NCBI RefSeq assembly: GCF_041320595.1
Contig: NZ_CP166625.1
Span: 1,127,501-1,191,500, forward strand
DNA from: Pleomorphomonas sp. PLEO
GTDB lineage: Bacteria; Pseudomonadota; Alphaproteobacteria; Rhizobiales; Pleomorphomonadaceae
DNA length: 64,000 bases
Direction: 5' to 3'
Position 1 is the first letter of the stretch; the number at the start of each line of letters is the position of its first letter. A program made the position numbers and the translations under genes. This document shows, piece after piece, positions 39,653-48,425 of the stretch. The notes beneath the pieces are model-generated. The model had not been told where the DNA came from. It searched no databases and saw only the letters and a list, made by a program, of their open reading frames with translations.

Positions 39653-39857
39653 CGGGCTTTCTCCTCATTATGGCACAGGAAAGTGAAGGCTCGCTTGCCC
39701 GGCGTGTCAAGTCGGCGAAGAGATGGTATCGCAACTGCCACAACGAGGCAGCTCCCGCATGGTGAATTGCTCCGCCTGAGCCAGGGGCTTGTTTCACCGG
39801 TGCGGCAACATGCAGAGGGTGCCGCTCCGCGTGGACCTTCGTGCTCCGGAGTCCCGA

Positions 39858-40322
39858 ATGACCCTGACCATTGTCTCCACTAAGGATCGCCCCGATCTTG
39901 CCTTGACCACCGGTACGTGGCGGTGGGAGGCATTTTTCAGCGCGGACGATGTTCCGCTGGCGGATGTGCTCGCCTTGGATGTCGATTGCGCGCGTAGCCG
40001 GGATCTGATGCCCACAGTCCTAGTGATGATCGAGGACCGGCGACCTGTCGGCATGGTGGCACTGTGCCTTGATGACCTCGAAGGTCGCCCCGAGCTCAAT
40101 CCTTGGCTGGCAGGTCTCTATGTCGCTCCAGGGAATCGCGGAAAAGGCTAAGGTCTGTGCCTGGTTGCCGAACTTGAAACTCTTGCCCGCACCTCGCGCA
40201 TTCCTCGCCTTTCCCTGTACACCACCGGTGCCGAGGGCCTTTATGCCAGGGCGGGGTGGAAGACGATCGAGACCTTCGAGAAACGTGGCCAATTGTTCTC
40301 GATCATGCAAAAGCATCTCTAG
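39858..40322 (+). pseudogene. GNAT-family acetyltransferase interrupted by an in-frame TAA
   Basis: From ATG 39858 (GGAG upstream) the frame reads MTLTIVSTKDRPDL and on to motif A, LAGLYVAPGNRGKG, then TAA at 40149-40151. The same frame continues without further stops for 56 codons to TAG 40320-40322: GLCLVAELETLART, then LSLYTTGAEGLYARAGWKTIETFEKRGQ, a normal GNAT second half. The stop falls where a hydrophobic residue is expected (KG-x-GL). A single base change (for example TTA or TTG to TAA) explains it. Intact flanks suggest a recent mutation or a sequencing error. Substrate unknown. Confidence 0.85.
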
Positions 40323-40372
40323 CTGTTGCTTGGCGGAAGGCGTCCACATTTCATTTCATGGAGACCCAAGAC

Positions 40373-41371
40373 ATGGCCACGCTACCCACCGATATGCTGG
40401 CGATCGAAATCAGCCATCCCGGCGGACCGGAGGTTTTGAAGCCGGCACGGCGACCCGTGCCTTCGTTGACTGCCGATAGCGTGCTCATTGCCGTTGAGGC
40501 GGCTGGCGTCAATCGTCCGGACGCGTTGCAGCGGCAGGGGGCTTATGCGCCACCGCCCGGCGCATCCGATATTCCCGGTCTGGAGGTGGCGGGTACCATT
40601 GCCGCCGTGGGTTCGCAGGTGCGTGGACTTGCGGTCGGCGACAAGGTGACCGCGCTGGTCGCCGGTGGCGGTTATGCCCAGTATTGCGCTGCGCCGGCCG
40701 GAAGCTGTTTACCCTGGCCCGACGGCTATGACGCCGTGCGGGCAGCGGCGTTGCCGGAGACATTTTTCACCGTCTGGTCCAACGTGTTCGACCGGGGGCG
40801 GCTCCAGGCTGGCGAGAGTTTCCTCGTCCATGGTGGTACGTCGGGCATCGGGACCGTGGCAATCCAACTGGCTCGCGCTTTTGGCGCACGCGTATTTGCC
40901 ACCGCCGGCAGCCCGGACAAGTGCGATGCCTGCCGACGGCTTGGTGCCGAGATCGCCGTCGACTATCGCAAGGAGGACTTCGTCGCAGTGCTCAAGACTG
41001 CCACCGAGGGGCGGGGCGTCGACGTGATCCTGGATATGGTGGGCGGTGATTATGTCGACCGGAACTATGAGCTTGCCGCCGTGGATGGGCGCATCGTGCA
41101 AATTGCCTTTCTCGGCGGGGCCAAGACCATGGCCAATTTTGCCAATCTGATGCAGAAGCGGCTCGTCCATACCGGGTCGACGTTGCGGCCGCGCGAAGCG
41201 GCCTTCAAAACGGCGATCGCCTCGTCGCTTGCCGACAAGGTATGGCCCCTTCTTGCCGCTGGCTCCGTCGCACCAGTGATCGACCAAGTGATGCCTTTGG
41301 AACAGGCGGCTGAGGCGCACGCCCGCCTTGAGGCGGATCACGTGGGCAAGATCGTGCTGACATCAGGCTGA
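40373..41371 (+). CDS. NAD(P)H-quinone oxidoreductase (zinc-free MDR family, PIG3-like)
   Basis: 332 residues of the medium-chain dehydrogenase/reductase family. N-terminal GroES-like domain (about 10-125; VEAAGVNRPDALQRQGAYAPPPG) and a Rossmann domain (about 130-270) with HGGTSGIGTVAIQLA as nucleotide-binding motif. No zinc-binding cysteines are present, as in quinone oxidoreductases. ATG 40373 (MATLPTDML) has GGAG upstream; ATG 40358 is possible. It lies in the conserved DUF1192-oxidoreductase-trcR neighbourhood, here with a broken GNAT gene in between. Confidence 0.92.
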   Translation: MATLPTDMLAIEISHPGGPEVLKPARRPVPSLTADSVLIAVEAAGVNRPDALQRQGAYAPPPGASDIPGLEVAGTIAAVGSQVRGLAVGDKVTALVAGGGYAQYCAAPAGSCLPWPDGYDAVRAAALPETFFTVWSNVFDRGRLQAGESFLVHGGTSGIGTVAIQLARAFGARVFATAGSPDKCDACRRLGAEIAVDYRKEDFVAVLKTATEGRGVDVILDMVGGDYVDRNYELAAVDGRIVQIAFLGGAKTMANFANLMQKRLVHTGSTLRPREAAFKTAIASSLADKVWPLLAAGSVAPVIDQVMPLEQAAEAHARLEADHVGKIVLTSG

Positions 41372-41505
41372 AGCCCCGATTTCCCGGCCCATTGCGATTG
41401 CGGAACACCAGTGTGATCTGTATATAGGGTGCATTCCCCAGTCATCGTGATACGAGACGGAGGGCCGCCAGCGAGAGCCGGTGGACCAGCGAAGAGGATT
41501 TATCG

Positions 41506-42201
41506 ATGTCGACCCCGTTGATGCCCAAGGCAACCGCCGTCTGGCTGGTCGAGAACACGGCTCTGTCGTTCGACCAGATCGCCGCCTTCTGCAAGCTGCA
41601 TGCCCTCGAGGTCAAAGCCATCGCCGATGGCGAGGCGGCCCAGGGCATCAAAGGTCTCGATCCGATCCTGACCGGCCAGCTCAGCCGTGACGATATCGAG
41701 AGAGCCGAGAGGGATGGTTCGATCCGCCTGAAGTTGCTCGATCCGAAGGTGCGCGTTCCCGAGGCCAAACGCCGTGGTCCGCGCTATACGCCGGTGTCGC
41801 GCCGTCAGGACAGGCCGAACGCCATTCTCTGGCTGGTGCGTAACCATCCCGAGCTCAAGGATGCGCAGATCATGCGCCTCGTTGGCACGACCAAGACGAC
41901 GATCGCCCAGATCCGCGACCGTACCCACTGGAACTCGGCCAACCTGACGCCGTCCGATCCGGTGACGCTCGGCCTCTGCTCGCAGATCGAGCTGGACATG
42001 GAAGTGGAGAAGGCGGGCAAGGTGTCGCCGGAAAAGGTGCTGACGCAGACGCTGCTGCCGGTCGAGGAGACGACGTCGCCCGACGCGCTCACCGGCTTCC
42101 GCGCCCCGTCGCGCCACGAAGAGGAACTCGACGCCGAGGCGGTGTTCGCCAAGCTCAACGCGCTCTCCGGTCCGAAGCCCGACGAGGACGACGATCTCTG
42201 A
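41506..42201 (+). CDS. trcR: TrcR (DUF1013), RNA-polymerase-associated cell-cycle regulator
   Basis: 231 residues. Helix-rich N-terminal part with TAVWLVENTALSFDQIAAFCKLHALEVKAIADGE, a basic segment KRRGPRYTPVSRRQDRPNAILWLV, and a HTH-like LKDAQIMRLVGTTKTTIAQIRDRTHWN. DUF1013 proteins were described as TrcR, which tracks with RNA polymerase and affects cell-cycle genes in Caulobacter. The acidic C-terminal tail (EDDDL) is short. Start ATG 41506 follows GAAGAGG. A good terminator follows. Confidence 0.92.
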   Translation: MSTPLMPKATAVWLVENTALSFDQIAAFCKLHALEVKAIADGEAAQGIKGLDPILTGQLSRDDIERAERDGSIRLKLLDPKVRVPEAKRRGPRYTPVSRRQDRPNAILWLVRNHPELKDAQIMRLVGTTKTTIAQIRDRTHWNSANLTPSDPVTLGLCSQIELDMEVEKAGKVSPEKVLTQTLLPVEETTSPDALTGFRAPSRHEEELDAEAVFAKLNALSGPKPDEDDDL

Positions 42202-42224
42202 TTATCGCGCAAGCGTTGCAATGG

Positions 42225-42250
42225 CGGCCGTCCTTGGGGGCGGCCGTTTT
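42225..42250 (+). terminator. Rho-independent terminator after trcR
   Basis: CGGCCGTCC (42225-42233) pairs with GGGCGGCCG (42238-42246, one wobble), loop TTGG, followed by TTTT. Confidence 0.8.
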
Positions 42251-42264
42251 CGTTAGGGAAAGAC

Positions 42265-43188
42265 TCACGGCGGCGAGAAGCGGACACCGGGAAAGATCGA
42301 GGCGATCCATTTGCGGTGCGGTGACACGCGGCAGAACCAGGACGTCTCGCCATAGGTCGCTTCGCCGGTGCCATTGGAGTTGACGCCGACCAGCAGCCAG
42401 CCGGCCTTGGTCTTCATCCACGCAGAGCCGCCGCTGTCGCCGGAGCCGAGCAGGCCAACCAGCGGTGTGGCCGGCCGGTTGGAGCCGCCGAGCGAATTGT
42501 CGATCGATCCGTCTTCCTTGGGCAGAAATACACCGAGCTCGTTGCCGGCCTCCTCGCCATCCACCGGTGGACGTACCAATTCCTCCCAGCTGTCGACGAC
42601 GCCTTGGGCCGCTGCCTTGTCGGACCCTTCGTAATACTCGTCCTTCTCACCGGACGAGCCGATACCGCGGCTGCCGTAGCCGACGAAGGTGATCAGCTTT
42701 CCCGCTTCGCCCGCCCCCGTGTAAAGCACCGGTTGCGGCCCGGCATCGTCGATCTCGTCCTCGAGACGGAGGATGGTCAGATCGTAGCCGGCGCGGATAT
42801 TGGGGTCGCCGTCCCATTCGGGCAGGACCCAGACGCGGTCGATGCCGAGTGTGTCACCGTCGGGCGTGCGCACGACATACTGGTCGGTGGTGGGTGGAAA
42901 GTCGAAAATGTGGGCGGCCGACAGGATATAGGCATGGCCATCCCTGTTGCCCAGCCAGGTTCCTGAGGCCTCGCCCCAGGCCTCGCCGTCGCTCGACAGC
43001 GCCAGTACCGCGCGGAACTGTGGTTCGGCGGCAAGTCGCAAAGCCGCGCCGAACCCACCGCCCTCGTTGCCCGGTTCGCCGCCTTCCTTGGCCCAGGTGG
43101 AGTCGAGAATGACGACAGCCTCGGCCGGCACGGCGGCAATGACCAGCCCAGTGGTGACAAGCAAGGCGAAAGCTTTCCCGGCGCGCAT
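42265..43188 (-). CDS. Secreted trypsin-like serine protease
   Basis: 307 residues. Sec signal peptide (about 1-24, ending VPAEA). The chymotrypsin-fold catalytic triad is complete: H93 in LSAAHIFD, D136 in GYDLTILRL, S252 in GSGDSGGSAW. No transmembrane anchor or PDZ domain follows, so it is probably periplasmic or secreted and not HtrA-like. ATG 43188 has GAGGTG upstream; the longer frame to 43257 spoils the signal peptide. The substrate is unknown. It is convergent with trcR. Confidence 0.9.
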   Translation of the reverse strand: MRAGKAFALLVTTGLVIAAVPAEAVVILDSTWAKEGGEPGNEGGGFGAALRLAAEPQFRAVLALSSDGEAWGEASGTWLGNRDGHAYILSAAHIFDFPPTTDQYVVRTPDGDTLGIDRVWVLPEWDGDPNIRAGYDLTILRLEDEIDDAGPQPVLYTGAGEAGKLITFVGYGSRGIGSSGEKDEYYEGSDKAAAQGVVDSWEELVRPPVDGEEAGNELGVFLPKEDGSIDNSLGGSNRPATPLVGLLGSGDSGGSAWMKTKAGWLLVGVNSNGTGEATYGETSWFCRVSPHRKWIASIFPGVRFSPP

Positions 43189-43556
43189 GTTCACCTCATA
43201 GCGGGTGACGCGACGACGCGCGGCAGCCCCATGCTGCCTGTCCATATCAGCGAACATTTGGTGATTGGTTGACGGGTTACTTCAAAGCCAGCCCGCTGCT
43301 GACAGAGTAGCCGCATGTCGCATTCGACTTTGGACTAAGCGAACGCGAAGTTGATGGGCACTTGGTGAGACCTTGGTCGATACGGCAACAAATGGGAACA
43401 TATGTAGCTATCACGCGCAATTATACACAAAGATTACGCAGCAACGCGCAATTTATTAACAGCCCGAGACGCCTTGAAAGGCGGGCCCATCGACTTCATA
43501 TCAAAATTGTGACACGATCACTGTGTTGAGGCTTAGCCCACAGCAAGGAGGCCCGA
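43189..43556. other. Divergent intergenic region, protease to YdcH-type gene
   Basis: 368 bp without a gene. It is clearly AT-richer than its surroundings between about 43380 and 43520, so it probably holds promoters for both directions. A short hairpin GCCTTGAAAGGC lies near 43471-43482. The ribosome site of the next gene is a perfect AAGGAGG near 43545. Confidence 0.5.
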
Positions 43557-43739
43557 ATGTCTGTTCAGTCGCATATTGCAGAACTTGAACGCCGTCACGC
43601 CGCTCTAGAGCGTGAACTCGACGAGGCTAGACAGCATCCGAGTACGGACGGCACGACACTGCGCGAATTGAAGCGGCAAAAACTGGCCCTGAAGGACGAG
43701 ATCGTCAAGCTATCTACCGACGAGAAGGTCCTGCACTAA
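43557..43739 (+). CDS. YdcH-family (DUF465) small coiled protein
   Basis: 60 residues: one long charged helix pair, with IAELERRHAALERELDEARQHPSTDG and the family core LRELKRQKLALKDEIVKL. Function unknown. Very strong ribosome site AAGGAGG before ATG 43557, so likely well expressed. A second, different member lies at 46437-46649. Confidence 0.88.
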   Translation: MSVQSHIAELERRHAALERELDEARQHPSTDGTTLRELKRQKLALKDEIVKLSTDEKVLH

Positions 43740-43772
43740 GGACAATGCGGTTCGGAATACCTTAATCCCGCA

Positions 43773-43804
43773 AACGCCACGGCCTCTGGTCCGTGGCGTT
43801 TTGC
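43773..43804. terminator. Terminator after the first YdcH-type gene
   Basis: AACGCCACGG (43773-43782) pairs perfectly with CCGTGGCGTT (43791-43800), followed by TTGCTTT. Also sits after the convergent opgC stop. Confidence 0.8.
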
Positions 43805-43824
43805 TTTAGTGAAGAGCTACCGCT

Positions 43825-45018
43825 TCAAGCGGTCACCGTGTCCTTGCCGGCGGCGGTTGCCGTGTCTTTTTCGCTAGCCACCGGGACCCTGCTCGGAACG
43901 GCCTTAGCCTTCGCCTTGCTGGCATTGCCAAGATAATCGAGGAAATAGGCAAGCGCCGCTTGGGCGGCGATGCCGACGGCGATGAAGGCGATCTGTTCGG
44001 CTGGACCGGGCTGATCGGTGAACAGCACCACTTGGCCCACCACCGACAAGGCCGTTCCCAGCCAGAACACCGGCAGGGAATTGCGGCCGATGCGCGACAG
44101 CACGCCTTCGGGCGAAAAGCGACCCAGCCAGCCCATGATCGGCCGGCTATGGCCGATGACGTAGGCCAGCGATAGGATGTGGAGGAGGCGAGGCAGCGCC
44201 ACCCAAGGCTTCTCGTTGATCTGGAAGTTGACGGGCAACCAACTGACGGTGGGAATGCTGCCGTAGAGATTGAAGCGGTGATAAATGCAGGCGGCGACCA
44301 GGTAGGCGAGCGCCAGCCACCAGAGCGGCCGATAGAAGGGCACTGGCGTTTCCCCGCGCAACACGCGGACGCCGATAAAAAAGCCGACGCCGAAGATCAG
44401 CTGCCAGGTGAACGGATTGAAGAACCAGCCGCCGCTGCTCGGATAGCTCGGCATATTGAGGCCGAAGATTTGGGCGGCGGCGTAAATGGCGATGGACGTC
44501 GCCAGCATGGCGCCGAGGCCGAAATATCGGGCCACCGCCATCAGCACGGGCAGGAAAATCAACAGGCAGACATAGAGCGGCAGAATGTTGTGGTAGCCGA
44601 TCTGCTGGGTCATCAGGGGAATGCCGATGAGGGCCTTGGTCGGCTCGGCATAGATGGCGTCGATGTTGAGCGGCGTGTTGAGAATGGGCATGCCCCACCG
44701 CTGAAGCGCAAAGCAGAAAATGCCAAGACCGACCATCAGGGAGGCGATGTGGGCGACATAAAGCACCACGACGCGCTTGGCGATCTTGGCGAGCGGCAAG
44801 GCTATGGCCCCGGCATTAAAGCGGGGAAAGTAGGCGAAGGCCGAGGCAACGCCGGCCAGCAGCACGAAAGCCTCGGCGGAATCGGACAGGCCGAAGTTCT
44901 TATGGGTGAAAGGCTCGAGAACGTTGCCGGGAATGTGGTTGATGAAGATCGACAGAAGCGCCAGGGCGCGGAGGACGTCGATACGGTGATCGCGTTTGCC
45001 GAGAGGCTTGATATTCAT
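43825..45018 (-). CDS. opgC: OpgC-type glucan succinyltransferase
   Basis: 397 residues with about ten membrane helices. N-terminal RDHRIDVLRALALLSIFINHIPGN is the OpgC/acyltransferase-3-like active-site helix. HKNFGLSDSAEAFVLLAGVASAFAY follows, typical of OpgC. The family adds succinyl groups to periplasmic or cyclic glucans. The last 40 residues are a charged tail with two KDT-TA units, cytoplasmic and not conserved. ATG 45018 follows GGGAGAAAATAG. It lies downstream of the TauE gene on the same strand (120-bp gap). Confidence 0.9.
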   Translation of the reverse strand: MNIKPLGKRDHRIDVLRALALLSIFINHIPGNVLEPFTHKNFGLSDSAEAFVLLAGVASAFAYFPRFNAGAIALPLAKIAKRVVVLYVAHIASLMVGLGIFCFALQRWGMPILNTPLNIDAIYAEPTKALIGIPLMTQQIGYHNILPLYVCLLIFLPVLMAVARYFGLGAMLATSIAIYAAAQIFGLNMPSYPSSGGWFFNPFTWQLIFGVGFFIGVRVLRGETPVPFYRPLWWLALAYLVAACIYHRFNLYGSIPTVSWLPVNFQINEKPWVALPRLLHILSLAYVIGHSRPIMGWLGRFSPEGVLSRIGRNSLPVFWLGTALSVVGQVVLFTDQPGPAEQIAFIAVGIAAQAALAYFLDYLGNASKAKAKAVPSRVPVASEKDTATAAGKDTVTA

Positions 45019-45138
45019 CTATTTTCTCCCTTCTCGGGCGCCCCTTTCGGGCTTTCTGGAAACCAAGTTCCGACGGAAAACGTAAGCTCCGACCTCGGCG
45101 AAGACGCGGCGGAAGTGTGGCCCAACGGCACTAACGCG

Positions 45139-45936
45139 TCAGAAGCCAAAAAGATGCATCGCGCCGTCATAAATTAATTTGAGGCCGACGGCGCACACCG
45201 AGATCGTCAGGATTCGGTAGAAAAGCCGCTGGTCGATCCCCTTCACCAGCTTCACGCCGACATAGGTCGAGCCAACGGTCAACGGCGCCAGAATGGCGGA
45301 CATGAGCAGATTTTCGGTGGTGAATTGGCCGAGCAGCGCGTAGGGGATGACCTTCATCATGTTGAGCACGCCGAAGAAGATGGCCGAGGTGCCGGCGAAC
45401 AGCATGGGACTGAGTCGCATTGGCTGGACATAGGTCTGAAAGGGCGGACCGCCGGCATGGGCGACGAAGGACGTGTAGCCGGTGAGCGTGCCCCAGACCG
45501 CCGCGCCCAGGGCCGACTTTCCGGTCGGCGCCGGTTCACCGATCGCCGTGCCGGCCGCGACCTTGCGTGCGTGTGCCCGCTCGAGGAAATAGATGCGGGC
45601 GACAAAGGCGATGGCGAGGACGCCGACGACGAGGCGGAGCGCATCATCCGAGACGTAGCGAGCGGTCGCCCAGCCGAATAGCGTGCCGAGCACAGCGGCG
45701 GGCATCAGATGCCAGATGAGATCGGCGCTGAAATGCCGCCGGTACGACCACATGGCCACCACGTCCGAGATCAGAAGGATCGGCAGCATCAGGCCGGCGG
45801 CGCGGACCGGCGAGACCACGAGCGCAAGGATCGGCACCGCCGCCAGGCCGAAGGCAGCTCCGAGCCCACCTTTCGACAGGCCGGTGAGGATAACGGCTGG
45901 GATGGCGGCGAGGTAGAACAAGGGGTCGTCGATCAT
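45139..45936 (-). CDS. TauE/SafE-family sulfite/anion permease
   Basis: 265 residues with about eight membrane helices. Starts IPAVILTGLSKGGLGAAFG, the family's first motif, with its pseudo-repeat GTLTGYTSFVAHAGGPPFQTY in the second half. Members export sulfite, sulfoacetate or related anions; the substrate here is unknown. ATG 45936 has AGGTG upstream. The open frame continues far upstream to 46389 but that part has no membrane or family sequence and is rejected. Confidence 0.92.
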   Translation of the reverse strand: MIDDPLFYLAAIPAVILTGLSKGGLGAAFGLAAVPILALVVSPVRAAGLMLPILLISDVVAMWSYRRHFSADLIWHLMPAAVLGTLFGWATARYVSDDALRLVVGVLAIAFVARIYFLERAHARKVAAGTAIGEPAPTGKSALGAAVWGTLTGYTSFVAHAGGPPFQTYVQPMRLSPMLFAGTSAIFFGVLNMMKVIPYALLGQFTTENLLMSAILAPLTVGSTYVGVKLVKGIDQRLFYRILTISVCAVGLKLIYDGAMHLFGF

Positions 45937-46436
45937 TGCGTCGTCACCTATTCCAGCGCGGAAAAGCGACAGGTTCGCATGGTCGCAGCCGGCTTGTATC
46001 GATTCGGAGCCCAGGTACGGACCATGCGTCGCATGGGGCGGGCCGCCGGCTTGCAACCGGTCATGGGTGGTCCGAGAAAGGTCATATTGCCCGTGCGCAC
46101 CCTTCACGGCGGGCACGGGAACCATCGTTGTTAGACACATTCGATGAGGCCGGCAAGGTAGAGAAACGCCGACTATCCGGTCTTCCGCCCCAAAATGCGG
46201 GATAATGGCTGTGAGCTGGCTAAGTTTGCCGCCCCGTCGTCTCTTGAGGGGAGAGGGACGACGGCTGAGCTCGCCGTGGTCAAAAACGCTGCCGGGCGAG
46301 CAAAGGTCGGACGGGGTCGCTCTCGAAAGGCGGGGGCTTTCCCGCCGAGGGCCATGAAAAGGCGGCGCGGATCTGCTAGACTGTGACAAATGTCGGCGCG
46401 TGGTCGCCGGCGGGGACGAGGCGAAGGGTTTGCTGG
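45937..46436. other. Divergent intergenic region, TauE to second YdcH-type gene
   Basis: 500 bp with no supported gene. It holds two strong inverted repeats: CCCGTGC/GCACGGG around 46090-46120 and CGTCGTC/GACGACG (46235-46241/46257-46263) with a further inner pairing. They may be leader structures of either divergent transcript. No insertion element was recognised. Confidence 0.45.
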
Positions 46437-46649
46437 ATGACCGGGCAGGAAGAAGCCAATGAGCAGGTGCAGCTGGAACTGGCGCGGCTCCGCCAGGAGC
46501 ACCGAGATCTCGACGCCGCCATCGATGCGATGGTGTTGCTCGGCACCGCCGATTCCATCCAGATCCAGCGCCTCAAGAAACGCAAGCTTGTGCTGAAGGA
46601 CCGGATACAGCAACTCGAGGATCAAACGGTTCCCGACATCATTGCCTGA
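46437..46649 (+). CDS. YdcH-family (DUF465) small protein upstream of purE
   Basis: 70 residues. Helical, with ELARLRQEHRDLDAAIDAMV and the core IQIQRLKKRKLVLKDRIQQLED. ATG 46437 has GAAGGG at 8 nt; the frame extends to 46383 with unlike residues. A YdcH-type gene before purE is a frequent alphaproteobacterial arrangement. Function unknown. Confidence 0.88.
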   Translation: MTGQEEANEQVQLELARLRQEHRDLDAAIDAMVLLGTADSIQIQRLKKRKLVLKDRIQQLEDQTVPDIIA

Positions 46650-46856
46650 CGATTGCCTGATGCGGGCGAATGTCGAAGATGAGCGGTGGATTCCCGTCCT
46701 TTGATAGCCCGCTGAGATGCGCGGAGATGTCGCAACGCCAGAAGGGGCGCGACAGGGCCTTGCTTTCTGGCGGGAGATTTGCGCCCGAGGCTTGCCAGAG
46801 CTCGTTATTTCCCCTACCGCCATGGGCACCACGACGCGAGCCGGGGATTTCCTGAG

Positions 46857-47351
46857 ATGACCGATAAACCGCTTGTCGCCATCATCATGGGCAGCCAGTC
46901 CGACTGGTCGACCATGAAGTACGCCGCCGACACGCTGGACACGTTGGACGTGCCGCACAGGGCGATGATCGTTTCCGCCCACCGTACACCCGATCGCATG
47001 GTTGCCTTTGCCAAGGGCGCGCGCGCCGAGGGTTTCAAGGTGATCATCGCCGGTGCCGGTGGGGCGGCCCACTTGCCCGGCATGGTGGCGGCGCTGACGC
47101 CCCTGCCGGTGCTCGGCGTTCCCGTCGAGAGCCACGCCCTCAAGGGGCAGGACAGTCTTCTCTCCATCGTGCAGATGCCTGGCGGCGTCCCGGTGGGTAC
47201 GTTGGCCATTGGCAAGGCCGGCGCCATCAACGCCGCTCTGCTCGCCGCTGCCGTTCTGGCGTTGTCGGACGCTGCACTGGCCACTCGGCTCGATGATTTC
47301 CGCGCCCGTCAGACGGCGGCCGTTGCCGAGGAACCGGTCAATGACGCCTGA
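46857..47351 (+). CDS. purE: N5-carboxyaminoimidazole ribonucleotide mutase
   Basis: 164 residues. Family motifs [10 protein letters not shown] (about 10-19), SAHRTPDRM and [12 protein letters not shown] are intact, and [20 protein letters not shown] ends the core. It converts N5-CAIR to CAIR in purine synthesis. ATG 46857 gives the standard N terminus. The gene overlaps purK by 11 bp, so the two are translationally coupled. Confidence 0.97.
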   Translation: MTDKPLVAIIMGSQSDWSTMKYAADTLDTLDVPHRAMIVSAHRTPDRMVAFAKGARAEGFKVIIAGAGGAAHLPGMVAALTPLPVLGVPVESHALKGQDSLLSIVQMPGGVPVGTLAIGKAGAINAALLAAAVLALSDAALATRLDDFRARQTAAVAEEPVNDA

Positions 47352-48423
47352 AATGCTTCCTCCCGGTTCGGTCATTGGCATGTTGGGTGGTGGTCAACTC
47401 GGCCGCATGATGGCGCTCGCCGCCGCCCGGCTCGGCCTTTCGGTCCACGTTTATTGTCCCGATCCCGAGAGCCCGGCTTTCGACGTCGCCAAGGCGCATA
47501 CGATCGCCGCTTATGACGACGAGGCAGCGCTTGCCGCCTTTGCCGATCGTTGCGATGTCGTCAGCTACGAGTTCGAGAATGTGCCGGCCCGCGCCGCCGA
47601 GGTGATCGCCGAGCGGACCCTGCTGAGGCCCGGCGCGCTGGCGCTCGCCACTTCGCAGGATCGGCTCGTCGAGAAGACATTCCTGCGCGAGGCCGGCGCC
47701 GAGGTGGCGGCTTTCGCACCGATCGACCGGGTGGCCGATATCGACGCGGCAATCGCCGTGACCGGCTTGCCGGCCATCGTCAAGACGCGCCGCTTCGGCT
47801 ATGACGGCAAGGGGCAGCGCAAGGTGGAGAGCCGGGAGTCGCTTGCCGCCGCGGTAACCGAACTCGGCGGCGGCGACCTGATCCTCGAAGCGCTCGTTCC
47901 CTTCGCTCTGGAAGTCTCGGCCATCGTGGTACGCGGTGCCGACGGCGCCACCGCCGTCTACGACATCGGCGAAAACTCGCATGCCAACCATATCTTGAAG
48001 GAAACCCGCGTGCCGGCGCGAATCAGCGCTGACACGGCTAGGGCCGCGGCGACGCTCGGTCGCCGCATCGCCGATGCGCTCGACTATGTCGGCGTACTCG
48101 GCGTCGAGTTGTTCGTGGTGCGCGACGACAAAGGCGAGCGGTTCGTCGTCAACGAAATCGCGCCGCGCGTTCATAACTCCGGCCACTGGACGGAAGATGG
48201 CGCGGTGACCTCGCAGTTCGAGAACCACGTGCGGGCGATCGCCGGCTGGCCGATCGGTTCGGTGGCGACCATTGCGCCGACGGTGATGGAAAACTTGATT
48301 GGCGCCGAGGCCGACGCCTGGGCGACGATCACCGCCGATCCCAGGGCGCGGCTCCACCTTTATGGTAAGGCCGAGAGCCGCCCCGGCCGCAAGATGGGGC
48401 ACGTCAACCGGGTGGGTGTCTGA
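47341..48423 (+). CDS. purK: N5-carboxyaminoimidazole ribonucleotide synthase
   Basis: 360 residues of the ATP-grasp family. N-terminal [17 protein letters not shown] (about 9-25), SYEFENVPA, the ATP-grasp segment [14 protein letters not shown] and catalytic [17 protein letters not shown] are intact. It carboxylates AIR with bicarbonate and ATP, feeding PurE. ATG 47341 lies inside the end of purE; the frame extends upstream to 47209 inside purE and is rejected. The stop is 2 bp from the convergent amidotransferase stop. Confidence 0.96.
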   Translation: MTPEMLPPGSVIGMLGGGQLGRMMALAAARLGLSVHVYCPDPESPAFDVAKAHTIAAYDDEAALAAFADRCDVVSYEFENVPARAAEVIAERTLLRPGALALATSQDRLVEKTFLREAGAEVAAFAPIDRVADIDAAIAVTGLPAIVKTRRFGYDGKGQRKVESRESLAAAVTELGGGDLILEALVPFALEVSAIVVRGADGATAVYDIGENSHANHILKETRVPARISADTARAAATLGRRIADALDYVGVLGVELFVVRDDKGERFVVNEIAPRVHNSGHWTEDGAVTSQFENHVRAIAGWPIGSVATIAPTVMENLIGAEADAWATITADPRARLHLYGKAESRPGRKMGHVNRVGV

Positions 48424-48425
48424 CC

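Noticed and set aside
45940-46389. Long N-terminal extension of the TauE permease frame
   Set aside because: No membrane or family sequence before ATG 45936, which has a good ribosome site.
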